From the NCBI GenBank assembly GCA_002482565.1, contig DLGG01000090.1, forward strand, positions 382-20,737: a stretch of 20,356 nucleotides of DNA, read 5' to 3'. The notes beneath the pieces were generated by a model. That model saw only the letters and a list, made by a program, of their open reading frames with translations. It was not told the origin of the DNA and ran no database searches. This DNA is from Solidesulfovibrio magneticus (GTDB lineage: Bacteria; Desulfobacterota; Desulfovibrionia; Desulfovibrionales; Desulfovibrionaceae). Of the stretch, positions 1 to 7,515 are shown piece after piece. A program made the position numbers and the translations under genes. The first letter of the stretch is position 1. Every line of letters starts with the position of its first letter.

Positions 1-3
1 CGC

Positions 4-423
4 ATGGGACAGACCATCCGCTTCGGCGTGTCGCTCAACTCCGAACTGCTCGAGAAGTTCGACGCCCTTTGCGACGAGAAAAGCTACCAGACCCGTTCCG
101 AAGCCATCCGCGATCTCATCCGGGGCGTGCTCGTGCAAAAGGAATGGGAACAGTCCGACAAGGAAGTGGCGGGCGTGCTCACGCTCGTCTACGACCACCA
201 CACGTCCGACCTTGCCCAGCGGCTCATCGAGATCCAGCACGAGGACCACGAGGTGATCCTTTGCACCATGCACGTGCACATCGACCATCACAACTGCCTG
301 GAGGCGCTGGCCCTCAAGGGGCCGGGCGAGTCCGTGCAAAAGCTCTCCCAGCGGCTCATCTCCACCCGGGGCGTCAAATACGGCAAGCTCACCCTGGCCA
401 CCACAGGCCAGGAGATCGTCTAG
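4..423 (+). CDS. nikR: NikR, nickel-responsive transcriptional regulator
   Basis: This 139-residue protein matches the normal length of NikR. Residues 1-50 form the ribbon-helix-helix DNA-binding domain, with the RSEAIRDLIR helix. The rest is the ACT-like nickel-binding and tetramerisation domain. All four expected square-planar nickel ligands are visible: H79, H90, H92 (in MHVHIDHHNC) and C98. The family binds DNA palindromes when loaded with nickel and represses nickel uptake genes. No nik, cbi or hydrogenase gene lies in the window, so its targets are probably elsewhere. The ATG is three bases from the window edge, so the ribosome binding site and promoter cannot be seen. I am confident in family and function; the regulated genes are unknown. 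Confidence 0.95.
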   Translation: MGQTIRFGVSLNSELLEKFDALCDEKSYQTRSEAIRDLIRGVLVQKEWEQSDKEVAGVLTLVYDHHTSDLAQRLIEIQHEDHEVILCTMHVHIDHHNCLEALALKGPGESVQKLSQRLISTRGVKYGKLTLATTGQEIV

Positions 424-589
424 AGGACGAGGCGGGAGATGCCTCGCCCTTCTTCCCGAACTCTCCCCCTCGGGGAGTGTCCCTTTACAGCGCACGGTGC
501 CGGGACGTACTGACGTCCTCCCCCCAATACGTTATCCATCAAGGGGGTCCGGGGGGCAGCATGCCCCCCGGCCGCCGGAGGCATCTTCC
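424..589. other. Structured nikR-folE2 spacer with a run of hairpins
   Basis: The 166-bp spacer holds no gene but has four consecutive hairpins. The first is CGAGGC/GCCTCG at 428-433/441-446. The second is CTCCCC/GGGGAG at 463-468/72-77 of the same line (472-477). The third is GGACGT/ACGTCC at 503-508/513-518. The fourth is the 10-bp stem of the repeat element listed separately (549-571). None has a clear T-tract. The first could be a weak nikR terminator. The rest would lie in the 5' leader of folE2 if nikR and folE2 are cotranscribed. I do not recognise a known riboswitch. Confidence 0.45.
520..588 (+). repeat. Structured intergenic repeat, copy 1 (upstream of folE2)
   Basis: A C-run at 520-525 can pair with a G-run at 543-547. 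It is followed by a perfect 10-bp stem with a 3-nt loop (549-558/562-571) and the tail CCGCCGGAGGCATCTTCC. The same three-part layout and tail occur at 14301-14363 and 19070-19125, and in diverged form at 10011-10061. Stem sequences differ between copies while pairing is retained. The tail's GGAG (577-580) lies 9 nt before the folE2 ATG. Confidence 0.7.
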
Positions 590-1378
590 ATGCGAGACAT
601 CCAAAGCGGACCGCCGGACGTGGCCATTGCCGTGGACCGGGTGGGCATAAAAAATTTCCGGCTGCCCCTGGTGGTGCGCGACCGCGCCCGGGGCCGGCAG
701 CACACCGTGGCCGAGGTGGAGCTGTCCGTGGATCTGCCGGCGCGCTTCAAGGGCACGCACATGAGCCGGTTCGTGGAGGCGCTTTCGGGCTTTGCCGGCG
801 AATTCGACCTCGTCTCCTTCCGTACGCTCCTGGCTGACGTGCGCGACCGCCTGGAAGCCGAAAACGCCCACATGACGCTGCGGTTCCCGTATTTTCTGGA
901 GAAGGCCTCGCCGGCGTCCGGGGCTTTGGCGCTCATGGACTACGCCTGCCAGGTGTCCGGGGAATTTTGCGGCGGCAAGTTCCGCCAGACCCTGACCGTG
1001 GCCGCGCCGGTCATGACCGTGTGCCCGTGTTCGCTGGCCATCTCCGACCAGGGGGCGCACAGCCAGCGCGCCATGGTCACCATCAGCTGCCGGCTGTCGC
1101 AGTTCGTGTGGGTGGAGGAGCTCATCGCCATCGCCGAAGCCGCGGGCTCCTCGCCGGTCTACGCGCTGCTCAAGCGCGAGGACGAAAAATACGTCACCGA
1201 GCAGGCCTTCGCCGACCCGACCTTTGTCGAGGACGTGGCCCGGCGCGCGGCGAGCGCGCTTTCGGCCCATCCCAAGGTCGCCTGGTACCGCGTGGAGGTG
1301 GAGAGCTTCGAGTCCATCCACAACCACAGCGCTTTCGCCGGCATCGAGGGGGGCAGCGATCGGGACGGTCGTCCGTGA
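590..1378 (+). CDS. folE2: GTP cyclohydrolase FolE2 (type IB)
   Basis: The family converts GTP to 7,8-dihydroneopterin triphosphate, the first step of folate and queuosine synthesis in the cytosol. It belongs to the type IB class, which can work without zinc. The 262-residue length is typical. Visible family signatures are the N-terminal DIQ, KGTHMSRF, PVMTVCPCSLAIS with GAHSQRA, the long SPVYALLKREDEKYVTEQAF block, and ESIHNHSAFA near the C-terminus. C145 and H157 occupy the expected catalytic and metal positions. The frame is open upstream to 497, but the ATG at 590 is preferred. It has a GGAG 9 nt upstream, and MRDIQ matches the usual FolE2 N-terminus. The ribosome binding site lies inside an intergenic repeat. 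No zinc-dependent folE is seen nearby, so whether this is the only isozyme is unknown. Confidence 0.93.
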   Translation: MRDIQSGPPDVAIAVDRVGIKNFRLPLVVRDRARGRQHTVAEVELSVDLPARFKGTHMSRFVEALSGFAGEFDLVSFRTLLADVRDRLEAENAHMTLRFPYFLEKASPASGALALMDYACQVSGEFCGGKFRQTLTVAAPVMTVCPCSLAISDQGAHSQRAMVTISCRLSQFVWVEELIAIAEAAGSSPVYALLKREDEKYVTEQAFADPTFVEDVARRAASALSAHPKVAWYRVEVESFESIHNHSAFAGIEGGSDRDGRP

Positions 1379-1466
1379 GCACGATATAGGGAAACCTTTG
1401 GGATGGTCTTGCGCGCGGTTTTCCGCACCGACGCCAAGGCACGGTTCCGGGCGTTAATTTTTCGGA

Positions 1467-1472
1467 TATAAT
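1467..1472 (+). promoter_or_regulatory. Candidate sigma-70 -10 element upstream of the hybrid kinase
   Basis: An exact TATAAT lies in a short AT-rich patch (about 1455-1475) between folE2 and the kinase gene. It would place transcription start near 1479, 40-45 nt before the preferred ATG. The -35 region (about 1444-1449) is a poor match to TTGACA, so this is a moderate-to-weak call based on the -10 box and local composition. Confidence 0.4.
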
Positions 1473-1521
1473 TCCAAGAAACGCCGGGTGCGACCCCTTG
1501 TCGACAGGTTGCCGCGCAGGT

Positions 1522-3510
1522 ATGTTCGCGTCCATGCCATCACCCGGAATGCTCGAGTGCACGTGCGAGCAGATCCTGCAGTTCGCCCCGGTGTCGGTCA
1601 TGCTCATCGACGCCGAGGGGGTCATCTCCTTCGTCAATGATTGGCACCTTGCGCATTTCGCCAAGGGCAAGTGGGATCGGGATCATTATATAGGTAAAAA
1701 GATTCAGGAGCTTCCCGGCATCGTCTCCGCAGGGGTCAGCGACGACATCCGCGCGATCCTGGACGGCCGGACCATCCACCTGGAAGCCTTCTACACCGAC
1801 GCCTGCAGCGGCGGCCAATCGGCCTACCAGAACCTGCGCGGCACGCCCATTCGCAAGGACGGCATGGTCGTCGGCGGCATCGTCATCCGCGAGGACGTGA
1901 CCGAACTCGTCATGTCCCAGCACCTGCTTTCGGAAAACCAGGCCATTTTCAAAACCCTGCTCGACGCCACGCACGATTCCATCATCCTTTCCGACCTCGA
2001 CGGCTACATCCTCATCGCCAACGAGGAGGCCGCCAGGCGGCGCGGCAAGACCGTGGACGCGCTCATGGGCGCGAGCCTCTACCAGTCCATGTCCGCCGCG
2101 CTGGCCGAAACCCGGCGGGAACGGCTGCTCGAGGCGGCGTGCGGAAACCGGCTGCTTTCCTACGAGGAGCGTCAGGGCGAGCAGTGCTGCCAGGTGAGCC
2201 TTTGCCCCATCGCCGACGACAAGGGCCGGGTGATCCTCATGGCCAGCTACTCGCGCGACATCACGGCGCTCAAGGAGACGGAGAACCAGCTGCGCCGCGA
2301 AAAGGAACTGGCGTTTTCGGCAAGTCAGGCCAAGTCCCAGTTCCTCGGCAACATCACCCACGAACTGCGCACGCCCCTAAACGGCATCATCGGCGCCACC
2401 CAGCTGGCGCTTCAGGGCGACGGCCAGGACGACCAACGGGAGCTGTGGAACATCGTCGAAGCCTCGGGCAAACGGCTGCTCGCCATCGTCAACAACGTGC
2501 TGGAGCTCGCCGACATCGACGCGGCGGCCATCGAGCCCATGCTTTCCGCCTTCGACGTGGACCCGCTGATCGCCTCCCTGGCCAGGGGCTATTCCGTGCG
2601 GGCCAAGGTCAAGGAGCTCGGCTTTTCCGTGCGCTTCGACCCGCATATCCCGCGCCAGCTCGTGGGCGACGCGTTCAGGCTGCGCCAGATCCTGTCCAAC
2701 CTGCTGGACAACGCCCTCAAGTGCACGAAAAGCGGTTCCATCGAACTGCGCGTCAAACGGATCGCCACCAGCCGCCTGCCCGTCGCTTCCAACTACCGCA
2801 CCCTGCTGTTCATGGTCCGCGACACCGGCATCGGCATCGCCAAGGAATGCCAGCACCGGATTTTCGAGGACTTCGAGCTGGCCGAGCACTACCTGACCAA
2901 GCGGGTCAGCGGCGCCGGCGTGGGCCTTGCCATCGCCCGGCACCTGACGGAAATGCTCGGCGGTAAAATCTGGGTGAAAAGCGCGCCGGGGCAGGGCAGC
3001 ACCTTCTACTGCGCCATCCCCTTCGCTTTGCCGGAATACGCCTGCCAGGGCCTGCCCGTGGTCTACCAGGGCGGGGACGGCGGGGACGCGGCCTTCGACC
3101 CGGCCGACCATACCGTGCTGCTCGTCGAAGACGAGCGCATCAACCGCCTGACCACCGGCCGCACCCTGGAGCGGCTCGGCTACCACGTGCTGGAAGCGGC
3201 CAACGGCCAGGAAGCCCTGGCGCTTTTGTCCCGGGAAACGGCCGACATCATCCTCATGGATATCCAGATGCCGGTCATGGACGGCATCGAGTGCACCCGC
3301 CACATCCGCAACGGCGAGGTGCCGCGGCTCAGTAAGGCCGTGCCCATCGTGGCGCTGACCGCCTACGCCAGCGGCAAGGACCGGGATCGTTTCCTGCGCC
3401 TGGGCATGAACGACTACCTGGCCAAGCCCCACAGCATCGAGCAGCTCGGCGAAGTCCTGGAGGCCAACCTCAAGGCGGCCTCCGGCGGCGAGGCGGAGAC
3501 GCGCGCCTGA
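1522..3510 (+). CDS. Cytosolic hybrid sensor histidine kinase (PAS-PAS-HisKA-HATPase-REC)
   Basis: This is a multidomain two-component kinase with an attached receiver. Counting from the ATG at 1522 (662 residues), two PAS-like sensor domains occupy about 15-130 and 140-250. The HisKA dimerisation domain follows, with H280 in ITHELRTPLNGIIG. The HATPase domain (about 375-503) has N-box DNALK, G1 DTGIGI and G2 GAGVGLAI. The C-terminal receiver (about 529-655) has VEDE, phospho-acceptor D580 in LMDIQMPVMDG, and K635. No signal peptide or membrane segment is visible, so it should sense a cytosolic or diffusible signal. No HPt or separate response regulator lies in the window, so its output partner is unknown. 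The start is uncertain: TTG 1498, ATG 1522, ATG 1534 and ATG 1549 are all in frame and none has a good Shine-Dalgarno. A TATAAT lies at 1467. Confidence 0.9.
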   Translation: MFASMPSPGMLECTCEQILQFAPVSVMLIDAEGVISFVNDWHLAHFAKGKWDRDHYIGKKIQELPGIVSAGVSDDIRAILDGRTIHLEAFYTDACSGGQSAYQNLRGTPIRKDGMVVGGIVIREDVTELVMSQHLLSENQAIFKTLLDATHDSIILSDLDGYILIANEEAARRRGKTVDALMGASLYQSMSAALAETRRERLLEAACGNRLLSYEERQGEQCCQVSLCPIADDKGRVILMASYSRDITALKETENQLRREKELAFSASQAKSQFLGNITHELRTPLNGIIGATQLALQGDGQDDQRELWNIVEASGKRLLAIVNNVLELADIDAAAIEPMLSAFDVDPLIASLARGYSVRAKVKELGFSVRFDPHIPRQLVGDAFRLRQILSNLLDNALKCTKSGSIELRVKRIATSRLPVASNYRTLLFMVRDTGIGIAKECQHRIFEDFELAEHYLTKRVSGAGVGLAIARHLTEMLGGKIWVKSAPGQGSTFYCAIPFALPEYACQGLPVVYQGGDGGDAAFDPADHTVLLVEDERINRLTTGRTLERLGYHVLEAANGQEALALLSRETADIILMDIQMPVMDGIECTRHIRNGEVPRLSKAVPIVALTAYASGKDRDRFLRLGMNDYLAKPHSIEQLGEVLEANLKAASGGEAETRA

Positions 3511-3534
3511 TGCCGCGCGCGGCGTCAGGCGCGC
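3501..3534. terminator. Inverted repeat overlapping the kinase stop codon
   Basis: GCGCGCCTGA (3501-3510, containing the stop codon) is perfectly repeated in inverted form as TCAGGCGCGC at 3525-3534, with a 14-nt spacer that is itself palindromic. It lies in the 104-bp gap between two convergent genes, so a transcription-ending role is plausible. It lacks a T-tract, which lowers confidence. Confidence 0.35.
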
Positions 3535-3614
3535 CGCCGTATTGCATGGCTCACGATTCCGGATGGTCCCGGTTCCGTCTGCGACGCTTCGGGAAGTGAG
3601 GTGGCGTGGGCCGG

Positions 3615-5108
3615 TCAGTCGCCGTTTTGCTGCGGCTGGTGCAGGAAAAATGTCCCTTGCGAACGCTGGATGTCCGCGTCGCAGGGCATGGCCGCCTCCT
3701 TGAGCTCCTCTTCCGAACGGCCGAAGACGTAGGTCGTCAGCGTATAGAGCAACCGGCCCCGGGCCAGGAAGGTCTGGTGCACGAGCTGGAGCCGCACCAC
3801 GCCCCTTTCGTCGGCCACGTTGCGCAGGTAGATGGCGTCGTAGGCCTGCCGGCCCTGGAGCAGCGTCGGCCGGCAGCGGATGTTGTAGCCCTTGAGCGTG
3901 GTCGCCACGTAGTCCTTGACCAGCTCGACGTTGGCGAAGTCCGAACTCGTGGGCAGGAAGTCCTCGGGTTTTTCGCTCACGCACACGTAAAAGGCGCATT
4001 CCCCGTTGCGCGCCGTCACCGAAGTCAGGCACGAAGGCGTGGTCTCGGCCGTGACCTCCCAGCCGCGCGGCGGCACGAAGCTGAACAGGTAGCGGGAATC
4101 GACGTAGCGCGTGAGCGGCTTCTCGTTGCAGCCGCCGGCCAGGGCCAGAGCCAGGGGAATGCCCAGGCTCGACAGATGGCGGGCGTACAGTCCGGTGCTC
4201 CGGCCCAGGGCCAGGAGGGCCAAGGGCGGCACGGCGGTCAGCAGGGCCAGGACCAGGAAGTTGCGTCGGTCCCGCCGGGCCAGGACGGCAAAGGCGGCCA
4301 GCACGGCCGCGCCCAGGGCCAGACGCGCCGGCCAGACGTCGAAACTGTAGAGCACGCCGCCCAGGGCCGCCCCGAGGGCCAGGGCCGCGTCGGCCACGGT
4401 CTCGTTGGCCTCGGCAATGAGCTGCGGGGTGTGGCTTTGGGCGATGAGGCCGAAATAGGCGGCGGCGGCGATGGCGGCGCAGCCCAGGCCGAAGAGGCCG
4501 GCGGCGGCCAGGCGGCCGGACCAGCCCGGACGATTTTCGGGCGCGACGGTAAGCAGGCAAAGGCCCATGGCGGCCAGCAGGGGAAAGGACAGATAGTGGC
4601 AGGCCGTCATCAGGGCGGCGGCGGCGAGCATTCCGGCGATGTCGCGGGGACGCCCCCGGCGCAGCCAGCCGGCCAGACAGTACAAGGCGCACAAGAACAA
4701 GAGCAGCCACAGGGAATAGGGCCGGGCCATGCGGGAAAGCAGCAGGTTCTGGGGCATGGCCAGCCAAATGGCGGCCGCCGCCGTGCCGGCCGCCGGAGAA
4801 AAAAGCCGCGTTCCCACCCCAGCCAGGAGTCCCACGCAACCCAGTCCGCACAGAGCAGGCAGCAGGCGGACGGTGATGTCATCGTGTCCCAGGCGCAAGA
4901 AGCCCTTGAGCAGGATGTAGAACAGCGGCGGATGTTCTTCCAGCGTGCGAGAAAGCGTGACGATGTAGTCCAGGGGGAAGCGGGCGTTAAGCGGCGATGC
5001 GGCTTCGTCGAGCCACAGGGACGGCCGGCCGAGGGCGTAAAAAATCACAAAGGCGGCGACGCCAAGGAGCGCAAGCCGCAAAGGCGGCATGGTCCGGGGG
5101 AACTGCAC
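3615..5108 (-). CDS. GT-C (PMT_2/GT39-like) glycosyltransferase fused to a lipoprotein-like C-terminal domain
   Basis: Residues 1 to about 326 are a polytopic membrane protein of the GT-C/PMT_2 type, which transfers sugars from polyprenyl-phosphate donors on the periplasmic face. Markers are LWLDEA (D34, E35, the usual catalytic pair), EEHPPLFYILLKGF, SRMARPYSLWLLLF, and many hydrophobic helices ending in LYARHLSSLGIPLALALAGG. The frame then runs directly into C327 and about 170 soluble residues (CNEKPLTRYVDSRYLFSF...). The junction LALALAGGC resembles a lipobox, so the C-terminal part looks like a separate mature lipoprotein of unknown function. I chose the GTG at 5108 because AGGAG lies 5 nt upstream; ATG 5090 and a longer start at 5183 are also in frame. 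The glycosyltransferase half is short for the family and may be truncated. Acceptor and donor are unknown, and activity is doubtful. Confidence 0.75.
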   Translation of the reverse strand: MQFPRTMPPLRLALLGVAAFVIFYALGRPSLWLDEAASPLNARFPLDYIVTLSRTLEEHPPLFYILLKGFLRLGHDDITVRLLPALCGLGCVGLLAGVGTRLFSPAAGTAAAAIWLAMPQNLLLSRMARPYSLWLLLFLCALYCLAGWLRRGRPRDIAGMLAAAALMTACHYLSFPLLAAMGLCLLTVAPENRPGWSGRLAAAGLFGLGCAAIAAAAYFGLIAQSHTPQLIAEANETVADAALALGAALGGVLYSFDVWPARLALGAAVLAAFAVLARRDRRNFLVLALLTAVPPLALLALGRSTGLYARHLSSLGIPLALALAGGCNEKPLTRYVDSRYLFSFVPPRGWEVTAETTPSCLTSVTARNGECAFYVCVSEKPEDFLPTSSDFANVELVKDYVATTLKGYNIRCRPTLLQGRQAYDAIYLRNVADERGVVRLQLVHQTFLARGRLLYTLTTYVFGRSEEELKEAAMPCDADIQRSQGTFFLHQPQQNGD

Positions 5109-5301
5109 GGGCGCTCCTAGACTGGAAACGTTACATCTTGTGAGCCGGTTGGTAATATGAGTTGAGACCTTCCATGAGGTCAATGCGTTGGCGGCATCGT
5201 TGCGGAAATGTCATGCAAGCCGGCCGGGCTGGTCGTCGGCCCGTGTCTCGCGCCGTCTCCTTCCCGTTGCCGCCTGGCCCGGCCTCGGCTAGTGTGGCCC
5301 T
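5109..5301. other. Divergent intergenic region (glycosyltransferase / holA)
   Basis: This 193-bp gap separates two divergently read genes and must hold both promoters unless they lie further upstream. An AT-richer patch at about 5125-5165 is the likeliest location for the minus-strand promoter, but no convincing paired -35/-10 was found in either direction. No ORF or strong hairpin was seen. Confidence 0.35.
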
Positions 5302-6297
5302 ATGCAACGAGCCGGATTTTCTTTTCTCGCCTGCCCGGACCCGGAGATCGTGCGGGAGCGGGTGGAGCGCCTGTTGGCCGACAGCGGCCAGCCGTTTTCC
5401 CGGGAGGTGTTCTGGGGCGACGAGGAACTTGGCGCGACGTTTTGGAGCGCGCTGACCGTGGGCAGCCTGTTCTCCGGCCGCCGGGCCGTGATCCTGCGTC
5501 GGGCCGATGCGGCCCCGCCGGATTTCTGGCCCAAGCTCACCCCGGCCTTGAAGGGCTTTAACGACGCGGTCTGGCCCTTTTTCTGCTTCGAGGGTCCCCT
5601 GGATAAAAAAGGCGGCCCCAAACTGCCCAAGACCCTGACCGAGCAGCCCTATTTCAGGGTGGCCGAGAAGCGCAAATGGATCTTTGTTTCGCCGGGGCTG
5701 ACCCGCCGCGACATGGGGCCGCGCCTGGCCGATTGGGCCGGGCGGCGGGGGCTTGTCCTGGAGCCCGGCGTGGCCGAGGCCCTGGCCGCCGCCTTGCCGG
5801 CCTCCCTGGCCCATGCCGACAACGAACTGGCCAAGCTGGAGCTGTCCCTGGGCGACCGCACCAGCCTGGAAATGGCCGATCTGGCCCTTTTGTCCCACCA
5901 CGAGGGCATGGACGGCTTCGCCTTCCTCAATGCCTTGTCCGAGGGGCGCGATCCGACCAAGGTCTGGCAGGAGATTTTCGACAAGGAGCTGGCCGGGGAG
6001 GAGATGATCTTTCCCTTTATCGGGCTTTTGCTCTACGAGGCCCGGATGATGTGGCGTCTGGCCGTGGGCGAGGCCGACGACGTGCGCCTGCCGCCCCAGG
6101 TGCGCCGCCAGAAGGAAGCCATGGCCCGGCGGCTGGGTTCGGCCGGGCTGACCCGGATGTTCGAGGCGGCCTTTGCCGCCGAAGCCGGCATCAAGACCGG
6201 GGCGCGCAAGCCCGACCAGGCCATGGAATTCCTCACGGCCGAACTTTTCCGGCTTTTTGGCGGCCAGGGACGGCAAACCGGCCGGGTGGGACCGTGA
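5302..6297 (+). CDS. holA: DNA polymerase III delta subunit (HolA family)
   Basis: The 331-residue length fits the delta subunit of the clamp loader, which opens the beta sliding clamp during replication. Recognisable features are a modified Rossmann/AAA+-like N-terminal region (about 1-140) and the HADNELAKLEL helix (about 170-180). Next come the segment GRDPTKVWQEIFDKEL and FIGLLLYEARMMWRL of the middle and collar domains, and the C-terminal GIKTGARKPDQAMEFLTAELFRLF. As usual for delta, there is no Walker A ATP-binding loop. The ATG at 5302 has only a weak ribosome binding site, but no better in-frame start is evident. It is the first gene of a run with radC, the acylphosphatase gene and lon. 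The family is weakly conserved in sequence, so confidence is good but not absolute. Confidence 0.82.
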   Translation: MQRAGFSFLACPDPEIVRERVERLLADSGQPFSREVFWGDEELGATFWSALTVGSLFSGRRAVILRRADAAPPDFWPKLTPALKGFNDAVWPFFCFEGPLDKKGGPKLPKTLTEQPYFRVAEKRKWIFVSPGLTRRDMGPRLADWAGRRGLVLEPGVAEALAAALPASLAHADNELAKLELSLGDRTSLEMADLALLSHHEGMDGFAFLNALSEGRDPTKVWQEIFDKELAGEEMIFPFIGLLLYEARMMWRLAVGEADDVRLPPQVRRQKEAMARRLGSAGLTRMFEAAFAAEAGIKTGARKPDQAMEFLTAELFRLFGGQGRQTGRVGP

Positions 6298-6384
6298 GCG
6301 GCTCGGTTTTTCGCCCTTGCCGGCCTTTTGCGCCGGAATATTCCCCCCCAAAAGGCGACAAACGCCTTGCCCGGACCCGAAACC

Positions 6385-7071
6385 ATGCTTAGTAAGAAAG
6401 AACCGCCCCATTACCTCGGCCACCGCCGTCGGCTCAAGGACCGGTTGCTTGCCGATCCCCGCGCCCTGGCGGAATATGAGGTGCTGGAGCTTGTGCTGGG
6501 CTACGTCAACGTGCGGCGCGACAACAAGCCCCTGGCCAAGGAGCTGCTTGGCCGCTTCGGCAGCCTGCGCGGCGTGCTGACGGCCCGTTTCGAGGAACTG
6601 CGGGGCGTGCCCGGTTTCGGGCCGGGCGCCGAGGAGTTTTTGACCCTGTGGCGCGAGGTCTGGGCCAGGTTCCACGAACAGCCCATGCGCGACCGGGCCG
6701 TGCTTGGCAGCCCCGACGTGGTGGCCGAGATGGCCCGGGCCCGGATCGGGGTCAAGGAACACGAGGAATTCTGGATGGCCCTGGTGGACACCAAGAACCG
6801 GCTGGTCGGCTGGGAGCGGGTGAGCAAGGGCACGGTGGATCAGGCGGCGGTCTACCCCCGGGAGGTCATCGCCATGGCCCTGCGCTACAACGCCAGCGGC
6901 GTGATCCTCGTTCACAACCACCCCGGGGCCGACCCCAAACCCTCGGCCGAGGACATGGCCTTTACCCGCCGCATCGTGGCCGCGGCCCGAGAAATGGACA
7001 TTCGGGTACTCGACCATCTGGTGGTGACGGAAAACCGGTTTTTCAGCTTTCAGGCCGAAGGCATGATCTAG
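6385..7071 (+). CDS. radC: RadC-family JAB1/MPN (JAMM) domain protein
   Basis: From the ATG at 6385 this is 228 residues, the normal RadC length. It has the typical N-terminus MLSKKEPPHYLGHRRRLKDRLL. A helix-hairpin-helix-like segment (LRGVPGFGPGAEEF) leads to the C-terminal JAMM metal-binding domain. The signature is complete: H177 and H179 in VILVHNHPGADPKPSAED, with S187 and D190 at the expected spacing, indicating a zinc site. The family was named for a supposed role in DNA repair that has not held up, and its true biochemical role is unsettled. The frame is open upstream to a TTG at 6328, but that extension is not RadC-like. It follows holA by 87 bp. A hairpin (7071-7095) begins at its stop codon. 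Confidence 0.92.
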   Translation: MLSKKEPPHYLGHRRRLKDRLLADPRALAEYEVLELVLGYVNVRRDNKPLAKELLGRFGSLRGVLTARFEELRGVPGFGPGAEEFLTLWREVWARFHEQPMRDRAVLGSPDVVAEMARARIGVKEHEEFWMALVDTKNRLVGWERVSKGTVDQAAVYPREVIAMALRYNASGVILVHNHPGADPKPSAEDMAFTRRIVAAAREMDIRVLDHLVVTENRFFSFQAEGMI

Positions 7072-7095
7072 GGTCGCATCCACGAAAAGCGACCC
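7071..7095. terminator. Small hairpin at the radC stop
   Basis: GGGTCGC (7071-7077) pairs with GCGACCC (7089-7095) across an 11-nt loop, starting at the last base of the radC stop codon. No T-tract follows. It could be a weak terminator, an mRNA-processing or stability element, or chance. Confidence 0.3.
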
Positions 7096-7189
7096 GGTGT
7101 TTCTCAGGCAACAGGCGCAAAAGACGAAGTTTCAGCCGCAAAGGCTATCGTATTTGTTACAGGACGCGACATTCGCCAAGGAGACGGCC

Positions 7190-7480
7190 ATGACGACCGA
7201 GATGACCACGCCAAGCCTGCACGCCACGGTTTCCGGCAAGGTCCAGGGCGTGTATTTCCGGGCCTGGGTCTACGATCAGGCTGCAAGCCTCGGGCTTCGC
7301 GGCTGGGTGCGCAACCTGGCCGACGGCAAGGTCGAGGTGCTGGCCCAGGGCGATCCCGAAGCCCTGGCCGCCCTGAAGGAGCGCCTGCCCCAGGGGTCGC
7401 CCCTGTCCCGGGTGGACGCGGTGGCGGCGGCCATGATCGATCACGACAAAGCTTACGACGCCTTCGCCATTCGCGGCTAA
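7190..7480 (+). CDS. acyP: Acylphosphatase
   Basis: The 96-residue length matches this small cytosolic enzyme family, which hydrolyses acyl phosphates such as acetyl phosphate or carbamoyl phosphate. Both signatures are intact: GKVQGVYFRAW with phosphate-binding R24, and GWVRNLADGKVEV with N42. The frame is open from 7097, but the ATG at 7190 is clearly the start. AAGGAG lies 6 nt upstream, and the residues from there match the family N-terminus. It lies 35 bp before lon and 118 bp after radC, so cotranscription with lon is likely. Why it is paired with lon is not clear from the sequence. Confidence 0.95.
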   Translation: MTTEMTTPSLHATVSGKVQGVYFRAWVYDQAASLGLRGWVRNLADGKVEVLAQGDPEALAALKERLPQGSPLSRVDAVAAAMIDHDKAYDAFAIRG

Positions 7481-7515
7481 GGCCGTTTTCGATACCGACA
7501 AGGAGCACATGCATC

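Noticed and set aside
2377..4851. Long minus-strand open frame (824 codons) covering the kinase and glycosyltransferase region
   Set aside because: It is antisense to the kinase's conserved domains and in a different frame from the glycosyltransferase. Its composition (Gly, Arg, His, Ala, Pro) is that of a GC-rich shadow frame, with no recognisable domain.
3606..5120. 504-codon plus-strand open frame opposite the glycosyltransferase
   Set aside because: It is Gln/Gly/Arg-rich shadow sequence. The minus-strand frame has membrane helices, the LDEA motif and a good ribosome binding site.
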